DNA of 64,000 nucleotides, from NCBI GenBank assembly GCA_946811695.1, contig OX328125.1, forward strand, positions 37,438,734 to 37,502,733. The letters run 5' to 3'. The notes under the pieces were generated by a model that saw nothing but the letters and a program-made list of their open reading frames with translations, was not told the origin of the DNA and did not search any database. Origin of the DNA: Gonocerus acuteangulatus (Eukaryota > Arthropoda > Insecta > Hemiptera > Coreidae). This document shows positions 1 through 11,000 of the stretch, one piece after another (the stretch's first letter is position 1; each line of letters opens with the position of its first letter). The translations under genes were made by a program, and so were the position numbers.

Positions 1-1207
1 TAATCGTGAACTCGATCCATATCGAAGATGGATATTTTGAATCGATCTGAACTCCCCGATATTTTTTGTGGACCGATCTGTTCATTTTGATTCACTTACC
101 CTGACTATACTGACTATATCTTAAAAATATTCATATTGCTAATGATTATATAACAGAATAAAATAGATATAGGATGCTGCCAACTGTTTGAAGTAAATGT
201 TTTTCTAAAACTTTACCAATCACTTATAAAGATGGGACAGGGACTTGGAAAGACATAATATCTACAAAGCAGATAAAAAGAATTTGCCAACATAAAATCT
301 TTGAGAACTTATTTAAAAAAAAAAGAAATAAAAAGTTCCTTGTAAGCAATTATAAAAACTAGGTCAAATATTACAGGAAAATAGTATAAAATAAGATGAA
401 TTGAAGAGTAAGGTAATTGAGAAAAGCATAGGATGTTGAAGAGATCTTTTCTTCTGGAAGGATTGGAAGAGAAACCAAACCTCTGCCTTTATTAAAGTCT
501 TCTGTATACACTCACATACCCTTCATAAGCCCTTATTACTTTCCCCTTTTCCGCTGGACAGCAGATTTTTTATCAAAGGATGTTTTTTTATTTACCTTTT
601 CCCTCAATTTTTCAAGCTCACTTATTATTTACACTCATTTTCATCTAGGAAGTATAAGAGAGGAACTCAATGCAAACGAATTTTGAACTAATGCCACGAG
701 AAAATTATTTTATATTCTGTTTTTATTCCGCTAGTTGTGAGAAGTTTTTCAGACTCCTATAAAGAAATAAATCACAGTTATAAATTTTTTAGTGAGAAAT
801 AAAATCAGCAGTTATTGTATCATTTTACGACAACTAATTAAGTTATAAAATCTTTAATAGTCCTAGAGTTTTTAGTTTTAAATGTTTAACAAATCGTGTC
901 AACTAAAATTTAAAGTTTGAGGTTCTTATTCTTTTATTAAGTTGACTTAACATCATATTCTTAATGTGGATGTATCGATCTATATAAGGGTATAGGGCAC
1001 TATGTGCAGTAGTAAATAACGAAGATAAGATAGTGAAAAATAAAATCATGCCCGTTTCCAGTAGAGATAAAAGACACCATGCGGAGGACTGGTTTTGTTT
1101 AACCATGATCCAATTACTTATAAGTGCTAAAAACAATGTAGACATTTTTCTTTAAACTGTTTCTATAAGTACTGAAGATACTATATAGTAATTTCTTTTA
1201 CTTTAGT

Positions 1208-1209
<2 letters not shown>
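1..1209. other. AT-rich sequence without recognisable gene
   Basis: I see no coding sequence, terminal inverted repeat or known RNA here. Homopolymer A and T runs and scattered stops in all frames fit intronic or intergenic DNA. Confidence 0.6.

Positions 1210-1253
<44 letters not shown>
1210..1253. repeat. (TA)n microsatellite
   Basis: Uninterrupted AT dinucleotides, about 22 units, followed by a short CA run. Open frames across it are only Ile-Tyr repeats and are not genes. Confidence 0.95.
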
Positions 1254-1256
<3 letters not shown>

Positions 1257-1666
1257 ACACACATATTTACAGTGAAAAGTGGGCCCCTACTCTGCTTAAT
1301 AATTATATTAAGTGCATTACTGGGAGTTCGTGATGGTATTGGATATAATTTCGCATTGAGCGAGCAAAGAGGGAAAGGTGCTTGTAAGGAGGGTTCGGGA
1401 GTTGGATCTGACAGAGGTAAGGAAGAAGGAGTCAGCAAAAAGGAGTGGGTTTTTGATTGGTTTTGGATGGGAACCAACTGCCTCCACAAGACCTGCTCGG
1501 GAAGGGATGGCTGTCGTGTCTATTATACCATTTAGTGCCTTACCGCGACCTAGACAAGGCTCTTCCTGCCTTGGCACTCCTTCAATTGTGTGTCGTATGT
1601 CAATAGGAGGTATTCTAGGCCATAGGAGCTATTCTAGTTCGCCATGGGAAGGGGGTGAGAGTGCGA

Positions 1667-1733
<67 letters not shown>
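1667..1733 (+). repeat. Compound (GT)n(GA)n microsatellite
   Basis: About 11 GT units pass directly into about 22 GA units. Upstream (1260-1660) is a GC-richer unique stretch open in several frames over 80-130 codons. It has no recognisable domain, so I do not call it a gene. Confidence 0.95.
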
Positions 1734-1734
<1 letters not shown>

Positions 1735-2177
1735 AAAGAGGGAGTGGGAGTACGAGGGAAAGAGTAGATGCAAAATATATACATATATGGTCTATGTAAA
1801 ATAGAATATTAATGCAAGAGTACTGTTGCTTATGTTCTTTACAAATTGAAACCAAAAATATACAATTCGAAATAGGAACAATAATTATATATATATAATA
1901 TATTTTTTTTTAAAAAAGTATTACTAATAGATAAATGGTATTATTTATCAAGATACTTTATTTTTGTAATTCGGCAAAAAACATTTAAAAATTCAAAATT
2001 TAAGCCAGAGGCCACAAAATATCTATGGAAGGCCAATTAAAACCTAGAGTGGTATTAGATTATTCGATTTAATGAAAAAATTAATCTATTAAATGGAATG
2101 ATATGTTTCATAAATGATTCATTATAATATTAATATATAAACAAAAACAAAAAAACGATAGATATAAATATACACGT

Positions 2178-2229
<52 letters not shown>

Positions 2230-4273
2230 TTATATATGCATATACGTTTTCTTCGTGGTGTTAATAAATTATTGGTATTGTAGTAATGTTTTCATATTCA
2301 ATATTTCAATATTTAAGTAATTAACTTTTGTTATATCTCTCTTTTTGTTAAATTCTGTTGAATAATTATCTGGTAATTTGGACTTAATTACCATTTCAAT
2401 TTTAGTGTATTTTTACGATTTACCATTATAATTAAAAAATATTACTGTATTTTTCTTATTGCTTTAGGGAAAACAACCCCTAATATGTTAAAACCCACAT
2501 TAATAACCATTTGTCCAAGGCTCTATGCCTGTTAACCAGGTAATTACGTTTTGGAATTAGAATGGTTCGGGTATTCATTACAAATAAATCAGACTATTGA
2601 ATCTATGCTAATTTTCCTTTATATAATAACAATCTTGTTACAGGGTTGGACATTGTTTTTCTACAAGAGTCTGCTTTATATGTTGACCAAGGAATTGGGG
2701 TTGGATGAGTTTAATGGTTGAGGTAATAGAACACTAGGCAGCCTTTACTAGCTGCCCTTAAAGCCTTTACTGCCGTAAGGCTTGAGAGAAATTAACGGCA
2801 CTTTCTAAGGTTAGCCACCAGGGGGATGGTTTGTCAGTGGACATCTTAACCTCAACTCCAGGCATAAACCCTCCCACATGTCTGCGAGCAATTACACTCT
2901 TCTCTCTAAATGAGACATTCCACTTTTCCTCGACCAATGTTTTATGAGCTCTAAGGCGCTTGAGGTAGATTTTAATGATGATACTATTTCCTTAGGGAAA
3001 ATTAGCCCAAGTTCGGTGAAATGCCATTTACTTGAGTGAAATAACGCAGTCTTCTTTATATCGATTATTGTATTTAGCTTCGCACTTTGGGCACGTTTCT
3101 ATAATAACCATAGCTTAGTCGGTGCTACGGCCTAGATCTTATAATAATAATTAGAAAAAAACATATTAAAAAGGCCAGCCCATGGATATGACAGGCCAAC
3201 CTGTCCTCTGTGATGATGGTGCTCAAGTACCAAAAGGGCAAAATACAAATATTAAGACTTATTAATAACGAAAACTAAAAATAAGCTTAACAAGAGTAGA
3301 AATTCTACGCGAAATATATTTCCAGATACAGAACTTTTGATCAATTTGTCTACTATTTAAGATAACGTAGCTAGGATATATGTCAAAAAAAAAAAATTTT
3401 GAAATATTTTGAATCCATATAAAATAAGAATATAAAATGGATATATACCATGTACAGTTCTCTTTACAACTTAAATAGTGTGCACAATATGGTGAATGCA
3501 TTTGGAGGTAAATGGCGAGAGGCAATAAATAACAGACGGCGGTCAGGATAGGCAAACCATCATTACAGTGGTGTATAACGGTTTACATATCTCAAGTCCA
3601 ATGGTGTTCCAGAAATCAGGAAACATCGGAGATTTAAAACTTAATTTATAACTTATCATGATTGAACAAATAAAACCTCTACCAGCGAAGTTTGATTTAT
3701 GAATAATTATACTCTACGAAAATATTACAATGGTAAGGGCATTCAGTCGTAACGTTTTCTAGGAAAATTATATTTTTATTATAAGAACAACCATCTCACC
3801 AAGAGGTTTTGAAACACTATCACAGAATGATACCCTTTAAGCATATCATATTTCGTTTACAGCGGCGTATAAAATACTTTCGGATATTTTCAGAGCAATT
3901 TTGGAGGACTTGTTAAATCTGAAAGCAAATATGCAAAGTTTCACAAAGTAATATAATACTGAACTGCTTTGACTACAAGTTTCAAATACTCAAGAGTCTG
4001 ATACAATTTTAATTGAAATTAATAAGTTTTTGATTATTCATTTGATAATATGCGTAAAAGTTGCTTAAATATATTTTTTTTTTTGTTATTGAAACAAAGT
4101 AAGAAGAAGTACTTCAAACAATGGATAAACTTTGGCGAGGCACAAAACAACGGAGTCAAGGAAAATTGTTTTAAGTAATACAATAGTTTTATCACGGTTT
4201 ATTAATTTCTACTAAAATATCTTCTTAGCACGTCCTATGAAACCAAATTCCCTTAACTTATAACATAGATTTC
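1734..4273. other. AT-rich sequence with one GC-richer patch
   Basis: Mostly featureless. A less AT-rich patch at about 2740-2960 has no open frame. At 3118-3140 a short stretch resembles the shared SINE tail described at 17567-18082, but it is too degraded to call. Confidence 0.5.
2180..2221. repeat. (TA)n microsatellite
   Basis: About 21 uninterrupted TA units, followed by an imperfect TA-rich tail to about 2245. Confidence 0.95.
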
Positions 4274-4697
4274 ATTTTACTTATTCAACTAGCTGTGTTT
4301 GTGGCTGTTTTAGGAATTTTACTTATTCAACTAGCTGTGTTTGTGGCTGTTTTAGGAATTTTACTTATTCAACTAGCTGTGTTTGTGGCTGTTTTAGGAA
4401 TTTTACTTATTCAACTAGCTGTGTTTGTGGCTGTTTTAGGAATTTTACTTATTCAACTAGCTGTGTTTGTGGCTGTTTTAGGAATTTTACTTATTCAACT
4501 AGCTGTGTTTGTGGCTGTTTTAGGAATTTTACTTATTCAACTAGCTGTGTTTGTGGCTGTTTTAGGAATTTTACTTATTCAACTAGCTGTGTTTGTGGCT
4601 GTTTTAGGAATTTTACTTATTCAACTAGCTGTGTTTGTGGCTGTTTTAGGGATTTTACTTATTCAACTAGCTGTGTTTGTGGCTGTTTTAGGAATTT
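4274..4697 (+). repeat. 42-bp minisatellite, about ten nearly identical units
   Basis: A 42-bp unit is repeated about ten times head to tail; the only difference I noticed is one A-to-G change near 4650. Because 42 is a multiple of three and the unit lacks a stop in this frame, the array reads as a 14-residue hydrophobic repeat (VFVAVLGILLIQLA) that runs on to a stop at 4777. There is no ATG at the start (the frame enters through GTG at 4295), no splice acceptor that I trust, and no second domain. I therefore treat it as a minisatellite that happens to be open, not as a gene. The uniformity suggests recent expansion or homogenisation. Confidence 0.9.
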
Positions 4698-5967
4698 CAG
4701 AGAGTAGTCTGAACATTCAAATTAAGTCTTACTGTTACTTTCTAGGCACCATTCTATATAATGATAAATCGGGTTAGCTTAGAATGAACTCAACTAACAA
4801 GTCCAAAAATTCAAGCACTGACTAAAAGAGCAAGAATCAAATTTATGAAGTCTATAAGTCCGAAACTTAGATTAATTTAACCGACACATTTATTGGTGCA
4901 ATTGAGTATAACAAACTAAGCTGAAAATAAGATACAATGTTTTATAACTTTATTTAGCCTCAAAATTTTGTTTGAACATTATGTCGTTTCGATACACATT
5001 ACTTTCTCAATCAATTTCGCAAAATGTCTTTCTTTCTATAGAATTTATTTGTTTTTAGTCTTATTTTATAGTTCATACCTCATTCAGAGTTTATTCTTAA
5101 GTTATGTTAATATTTAACTTTCCATATAACATAGATACCTATAATTCGTGTAGTATCTCTAAAATGGAGCACATAGAGAATTAATTCCTACTGTAATTTG
5201 GACAAAAAAAAAACATAAGCAAATAAAAAACACTGAGTAAGGTCATCGATGGGATTTTAACATTTTAAGCACGAGATATTTTTTTGTAGAAAATGTATTA
5301 GGCCTTTGAAGATTAAGTTTCACTGATCCAAGAGACCAAAATTTTAAAATGTATTTTTATAAATATTAACTCAAATTGCAAAGACCGACATTTTGTGAAC
5401 AATGTAGAAGCATTTCTTCGTCAGTTTTCCCAAAGCGAGGAAACAACATAAAAGGGTATAATATTTAATATTTATTTATAAATTCCTATACCAATGTTTT
5501 AGCATTAGCCTAGTTTACTGAATGATCTTTTGTTTCTCTAGTACTCATTTGTGAGTCGACGCAAAATATCTGAAGCATAATGCTCGGCTTAATACCTCCC
5601 CAGTGTGCTGTAGGCCCGTGAATTAGGTAGCTGTAGTCTGCTCTCTAGTGCTGCCTGGTACTTTCAAAGTGGAATGATTTTCTAACATTTAGAATGAAAT
5701 TAGTTCAAACAATTTAAAAGTTTTATTCTAAAAAGACGTCTTAAAGACGAATGCTAAAATATTCGGGGTTCGGTAACATAATGTATGTATTACTGGGCAG
5801 ATCATTCCTTTTATATAGTTCAATAATTTTTTATACCAAATAACTCCAGACGTACTCACCATGAGTTTTGTAACTTGATTTATGTAATAATTATTATATC
5901 ATGGTATATATTTTATATTTATGGTAATGGCTAAATTATACAATTCTTTTCTTGAGATATATTATTT
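4698..5967. other. AT-rich sequence without recognisable gene
   Basis: No coding sequence or repeat recognised. A slightly GC-richer stretch at 5560-5660 has stops in all frames. Confidence 0.5.
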
Positions 5968-6850
5968 ACTAGCTGAATACCCGTGCTTCACCACGGCCGA
6001 TAAGTATTTTTTATATTGAGTTAAATAAGATATGATCAAAATTAACGCTAGTACATCATTTTGTACAGTTTATTATTGCACGGACTTTAAAGTTACCTAG
6101 GAAACACCATGTGGAGGTAACCGTACCGGTGGAGAGTAAAAAAAAAACAAACAAAAAACGCTTAAAAAGTTAGGTAAACAGAGACAAATACACGTTGAAA
6201 AGCATAAAACTAACAAATTTGAGGTTTTTAGCACTTATCTCTTCGATTGGCATCGCCCCACCGAACATTACAACAGAATCTTATTGTAGAGAATTTAGTA
6301 ACCTTTCGAATAGCCGCCTTCCACTTACTACGAGTTCCCAACCGTTTTCGAGATATTTTAGAAAATATACTGAGATCCGAAAACTTTGTATCACCATTCA
6401 TACAATTTTTTCCCAAATACTTCGTTTCTGAATACCCAAACAGAAAATTAGTTTTGAAAGGTATTTCTATCAATTTCCCTGGTAAATGGCTACAGAACTC
6501 GCGTAAATAATGGTTTCATTCGTTTTCCTACGTTAAGGAATCTTTCACACAAATTTCGCTCCAAAAACCATGTTCCAGTAAACGGATTCAACTGGTTAAT
6601 GAATTTGACCTTTATAATGAGAAGAAAGATTTTTGTACCAAATGTTATCAAAATCGAACCATTTTTGAGCCGATAAGGAACTTCTTAATAATTCATGCCC
6701 CCCTAAAAGTACTTAAACATTTGAATATCAAAAAACCCTTTCTTAGCGAGTGTTTACATTCTAAACTGATTGTCCGTGCAAAATTTCAAATTTTTGTGTC
6801 AAGTGGTTCGGGATATTATTACCTCGGATGGAGCATCACCAGGGCGTAAA
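5968..6850 (-). mobile_element. Dispersed repeat family A, reverse copy
   Basis: Reading on the minus strand, this matches copies at 43863-44640 and 52405-53225. The shared core is a block saying roughly 'gtccgattttgatgaaattt' followed by 'ggtacaaaaatc', then the words 'aaaggtcaagttcgtta'. The left edge carries a terminus-like 'ctgaatacccgtgcttc' at 5973-5989. No transposase or reverse transcriptase frame survives, and the short frames across it are unrelated between copies. The superfamily is undetermined; Helitron-like non-autonomous elements are one possibility. The copy is diverged, so boundaries are approximate. Confidence 0.65.
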
Positions 6851-6889
6851 CTCTATCAGTGACAAAATCACATTTTATTTCTAGTAATT

Positions 6890-7165
6890 CGAGGACTGCT
6901 ATTATAGTTGAAATTAACCTCAATTTAAAATAATACTATGAAATAGATACAGTACGGTAACAGCTGTTCTGTTATCGTCCTAGCAACGCTTGCTGCCTAG
7001 GCTTGCCTGCTCTAACCAACTCAAACTTTACTCCCCTCCAAAAATACTTAAAAATTCGAATAGCAAAAAATCCTTTCGAGCGGTTTGGGCTGGGCGATGA
7101 TAGGTCAGTGAGTGAGTGAGTGAGTGAGTGGTATTTGACAAATATATAGTAGATTGTTAAAATCT
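6890..7165 (-). mobile_element. Dispersed repeat family B, reverse copy
   Basis: Matches 60570-60920 in the opposite orientation. Shared blocks include the stretch around 'gctgcctaggcttgcctg', the words 'ggtttgggctgggcgat', and 'gtatttgacaaatatata'. A (GTGA)n run at 7106-7130 sits inside; the other copy has only two or three such units. The class is unknown and no coding capacity is seen. Confidence 0.65.
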
Positions 7166-8049
7166 TTAAATGTAAATCATTGATGTCTGGACGTTCCTGT
7201 TTCAAATCTTCTGTGGATTAATTGAAATAAAGATTTACTTATTTATTTAATGAATAAAACTACTTTGTATAATAAAGAAAGGGAGTTTTTATTGCCATGA
7301 TCTCAGCCTTAATCCCCGGCTTTCATGACTATTTTCATGAATGAAAATGAATTCTTAATAAATTCATATCATTCACTTCAATTACATAGCTGGATTTAAT
7401 TAAAGAATGCATTTTATAAAGTTATTGAATAGTATATGAATAGGAATTTAATTATACTCAGCTACATAGCTAATCAATAGAGAATAATTTATTCAACTGA
7501 TCATTAATTTTCTCAATTTTCGTTGATCTAATATGTAATAATATAAAGAATATAGTGAGTATCATATTATTTTAATGCTAGTCGCCAAAGATGCGCAGCT
7601 TCCCCAAAACAAAAATCAATAGAATATAATTTTTGTTTAATCGCGTTTCCACTTTTACATGTATTTTTCTTCTGTACAAATTATTTATCCATGATTATAT
7701 AACTATCAACTCCTTCTAATATCCGTGATAAAGGATCTCGGCAGGTGGGAGGGAAAACAATGTGCTTGAATTACAAAATATAATTATGGTTTACAATATC
7801 TCCTGTATTACTTTTAGTGCCTAACCAGAATCGTTCTATTATCAATGACACCATTCAATAAAAAATAAAATAAAATAAAAAATAAAAATAAATATAGATT
7901 TTCGAAAGAATTATTCTATTATCTCATCGAATATCGATATTGATTGATGAGCTTCATTTAATGAAACCAGCTGATTTGTCGCCAAAGATTGTTTTACCTT
8001 TAATCATAACTTGGCCCTGGTAATAGAAATTTTACTTGCCTACTAAGAC

Positions 8050-8051
<2 letters not shown>
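7166..8051. other. AT-rich sequence without recognisable gene
   Basis: No coding or repeat family recognised, apart from an (AAAAT)n-like run at 7860-7895. Confidence 0.5.
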
Positions 8052-8080
<29 letters not shown>

Positions 8081-8385
8081 ATTTATTCTTTTAATATATA
8101 TATATATTTTTAGATGGAACGGCATTTTTCTCCAGCGGTGGTACTCCTCCTCACTTCTTCCCGGAATATTTCGATGGATTCATCTCCATCTTCTTCAGCC
8201 AGGTACTTGTTTCTTCCTCTTCAGCCAGGTACTTGTTTCTTTCGAGGAAGAAACAAGTACCTGGCTGAAGAAGATGGAGATGAATCCATCGAAATATTCC
8301 GGGAAGAAGTGAGGAGGAGTACCACCGCTGGAGAAAAATGCCGTTCCATCTAAAAATACTATCCCAGCGACGAAAAATAACATCA

Positions 8386-8444
<59 letters not shown>
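8052..8444. repeat. (TA)n microsatellite tract split by a palindrome
   Basis: TA runs lie at 8052-8075, 8094-8106 and 8388-8444. The perfect palindrome 8105-8358 lies between them, which suggests that it was inserted into or arose within the TA tract. Confidence 0.85.
8105..8358. repeat. Perfect 115-bp palindrome (foldback element or hairpin locus)
   Basis: The left arm 8105-8219 and right arm 8244-8358 are perfect reverse complements wherever I compared them, with a 24-nt spacer at 8220-8243. The spacer repeats the innermost part of the left arm: a 26-bp spaced direct repeat starts at 8193 and 8219. A transcript from either strand would fold into a hairpin of about 115 bp. Each arm is open on both strands, which follows from the symmetry and is not evidence of a gene. 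No transposon terminus or clear target duplication is visible beyond the flanking TA runs. It could be a snap-back duplication, a foldback transposon or a hairpin-RNA locus. Confidence 0.9.
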
Positions 8445-8448
<4 letters not shown>

Positions 8449-8651
8449 TATATATTAGTGATTAATGGATAATATCTAATCTAATAATTCATTATCTATA
8501 TTTTTTGTCTAAATGCACAAATGTAGTTGAATACATCTGCAGACATTATAAAACATATTTTTACAATTTGTGCTGATTTATTCAAATACTCTTACTAAAA
8601 TATGAAAAGTTTTTTTTTATTTAATTATTTCTATAAACAACAAAACTAACA

Positions 8652-8699
8652 TCGGCGCTAATGGCCTAGATGTCGATGCGCCGTGAAAAAAAAAAAAAT
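8652..8699 (+). mobile_element. Solo 3' tail of the SINE family
   Basis: Carries the tail 'ggcgctaatggcctagatg' followed by 'cgatgcgccgt' and an A run. The same tail ends the SINEs at 46457-46679, 53690-53919 and 17896-18082. No tRNA or 5S head precedes it, so it is 5'-truncated or comes from the partner LINE. Confidence 0.75.
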
Positions 8700-9562
8700 G
8701 AGTAAGGTTGAATGGATGTGGGCTTTTGTATGTGCGTAGAGGTGTATGTGTGTGTGTATGCATGTAAAAATTATATCGTCAGTTATTCATAAACTCCGCG
8801 CCTCTTTGGGGCTGACCCTGTTGCTTCTCTAAAATTTAAGAACTGTCTTAATAAATTAACAATATCAAACTAATTTTAAAAAAAGAGACCTCCACAAAAT
8901 ATTATGAATAGTTCATTTAATGGCGTTAATGACCCTAAGGTTGACACACCTTAGAAAAAAAAAGACAAAGAAAAAACTGATTAAGGAAAGGTGTTTTCTT
9001 CCGTGAGAATTTTTTTATTAGCTTTCGGAGCATGCGCTTCATCGTCAGTTCTCTCAGAAGGACTAGGTCTTAAGAAGTATTGTCCCAAGACTTCATCATT
9101 TTTTTTACCTACTTTTTTTTTTACTTGTCTGCTATTTAATAAATGGAGGGTCACTTTTGGGCAATAAAACAATTCTCATTAGATAAAAATGTCCGGCAGG
9201 TTTCTTGTATTGTTCTACTAATGAAAGTAAAAACAATACTTCCTCTTTAAAGAAATTTCTTTTTTTGAAGGCAAGTGCTTTTTATTACATCTTAGCAGAA
9301 GACGTTTACCACTTGGCTGAAGAGAGCCCCCCTCAACACTCTTCCAACCATCCTCTAAACTTAATAATCCGAAGAAAATCCCTGGAAACTTTTTAACGTC
9401 AGCTTGTCTTAATAACAAGATCACGATCGATTTATTCAGATGAAAGCTGGCTTATTCTCCTCACCATGGAAACTTCTTACATTCTTCATTCTAAAGTCTT
9501 AAACTGTCAATAACCAAGGCTTACAACTTACATGTGTATATAATATATATTATAAAGCAATA
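8700..9562. other. Unique sequence with one hammerhead-like motif
   Basis: No gene recognised. A short GT-rich run lies at 8735-8765. Three open stretches of about 60-70 codons at 8981-9424 have no known domain and no splice context that I trust. Confidence 0.5.
9022..9048 (-). other. Hammerhead-like core motif
   Basis: On the minus strand a CTGACGA box is followed by T, an imperfect stem (GAAGC/GCTCC, loop GCAT) and GAAAG. The order matches the other motifs in this window, though the stem has one mismatch. It is probably the end of a Penelope-like element, but no coding part lies beside it. Confidence 0.4.
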
Positions 9563-10302
9563 CAGTAAAACCTTGTTAAACCGGACCTCATTAACCCGGA
9601 CCATTTTTGAAAACGAAATTTTGTTGTTCAGCGTAGTAAATGAAGACATGTTTTGCAGACGATATATTGCTATTCTCAGTAGGCAAATTACGTGATGTTT
9701 CCTAGCGTCATAGTCGAAGTACAGTATCGTTTTGCTGTTTCGTTCGCTCGTTGACCGCGATTTAGACGAAACGTAAAAACATTGTTGTGACTGTGGATAA
9801 AAGGATGGAAGCATTAACAAGAATTGATAAGGGAGAATCGTTAAAGAACATTGCTGCAGAGTTTGAAGTAGGAACAACGACCGTATCTGATTGGAAAAAC
9901 AACAGAAAATGCGTTACATACTTTTGTTTCAAGATGATTTCTACGTACAGTTTACGATTCACGCAGAAGCAGTAGCAAACATTGCGAAATTGATGGTTTA
10001 TGTCGCGAGTCAGTTCGAAACACTGCAAAATGATCTTCTAATGTTACAGGGGATGCGAGATCGCGCTGCTCGTAAGCGATACACTAAACTGAGACAGCAG
10101 AAACTCAGTGCTTTTTTAACAAGAGTCTAGCTATATTGAGTGAAAATATATAGGCAGTACCGTTTATGTGTTTTTAGGTGAAAGTGTTTCGATGATAATT
10201 TGGGGGACTCGATTTTAATATTTCGTTGATTTATATGTTTTTTCTTCTTGTTTACCGTCATTCTCCGCATAACCCGGATTTTTGTTAAACGAGGTTTTAC
10301 TG
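9563..10302 (+). mobile_element. Deleted pogo/Tigger-family transposon
   Basis: The ends read CAGTAAAACCTTGTTAAACC on the left and, as reverse complement, CAGTAAAACCTCGTTTAAC on the right, flanked by TA on both sides (9561-9562, 10303-10304). CAGT ends with a TA target site are typical of the pogo/Tigger group within Tc1/mariner. At 740 bp it is far shorter than an autonomous copy of about 2-3 kb. The interior keeps only the two ends of a transposase gene, so it is a non-autonomous internal deletion derivative. Confidence 0.9.
9766..10130 (+). pseudogene. Tigger/jerky-type transposase remnant (both ends, centre lost)
   Basis: The first part (about 9766-9909) encodes a CENP-B/pogo N-terminal DNA-binding helix-turn-helix: residues KRKNIVVTVDKRMEAL are followed by KGESLKNIAAEFEVG and TTTVSDWK. 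In this family the segment binds the transposon ends. The ATG expected just before it is ACG here. After a frame change, 9964-10130 encodes a C-terminal-like tail rich in Arg and Lys, ending RQQKLSAFLTRV. The whole DDE catalytic core is missing, so no active transposase can be made. It lies inside the terminal repeats 9563-10302, which confirms the assignment. Confidence 0.85.
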
Positions 10303-10599
10303 TAGTTTTATATGAAGCCAACATGTTTTTCTTCGTGATTTGTTTTTGATATATTTAAATATTAACATGGTTTAAATTAATTAAAAAGTTTGTTGAATAA
10401 TAATGTTTATGATATGACAGAAAGCAGCACTATTTTCTTCTTTTATGAATTGAACAAATGTTTTTATCAGACGAATAGAAGTAGACGAGCAAGTAATTTT
10501 TAGAGCGGAAGAATCGCTCAATGGGATTGTTTTTAATAGGGCTGGGTGGGGGGGGGGGTAGACCAAAGCAGCATAGAGCCTTTATAGATGAAGAGCTTT
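10303..10599. other. AT-rich sequence with a G-run
   Basis: No gene seen. A run of nine to ten G lies near 10550. Confidence 0.5.
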
Positions 10600-11000
10600 G
10601 TTTGGTTTCCATTTTCTACCCACGGATGATAGCGCGCAGACGAAAAGAGGGTTGAATGATGGCCAATTATCGCCATCGGCATCGGAGAGACGGTGTTTAT
10701 TTTATTCATTCACAATCAACAAGCAGGCTAGTGTGTACAAATGATTACGATCCGCGCCTAGGGGTTGGGCTGGCTTCAAAGGCACTCCCGCCCTTGGCGC
10801 ATTTGCATAAGTGATGCCAAGCCCGCTCAACACGTGGTGGAGCTCTCCAAATCTCACCTTTTTCAGTGTTACAGAACTACTTTTGCATAGATTTTCTCTC
10901 TTTTTCTTTTCTTTTAGCGTGTTTTCTCTATCCATAAATCGACGAAAACTCACTCTGACCCGATTACGCAATCCGGAGGTCTCGAGAACCATGTCGTTGA
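10600..11000. other. GC-richer unique island, candidate regulatory sequence
   Basis: This stretch is clearly GC-richer than its surroundings and not repeated elsewhere in the window. It contains words resembling factor sites: octamer-like ATTTGCATAA (10800-10809), a CACGTG E-box (10831-10836), a TCF-like CTTCAAAGG (10774-10782) and a homeodomain-like CAATTAT (10663-10669). Stops break all frames, so coding is unlikely. Regulatory function is inferred from composition only. Confidence 0.3.

Noticed and set aside
1181..1767. Frames of 86-129 codons around the first microsatellites
   Set aside because: They overlap on both strands, run through GA and TA repeats, and show no domain.
4274..4697. 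CRISPR array
   Set aside because: Direct head-to-tail repeats without spacers, in eukaryotic DNA.
4295..4777. 160-codon frame over the 42-bp minisatellite as a membrane-protein gene
   Set aside because: No ATG, no splice context and pure repeat content; the unit length being a multiple of three explains the open frame.
8114..8390. Frames of 63-79 codons on both strands as genes
   Set aside because: The symmetry of the palindrome produces similar frames on both strands; no start or domain context supports a gene.
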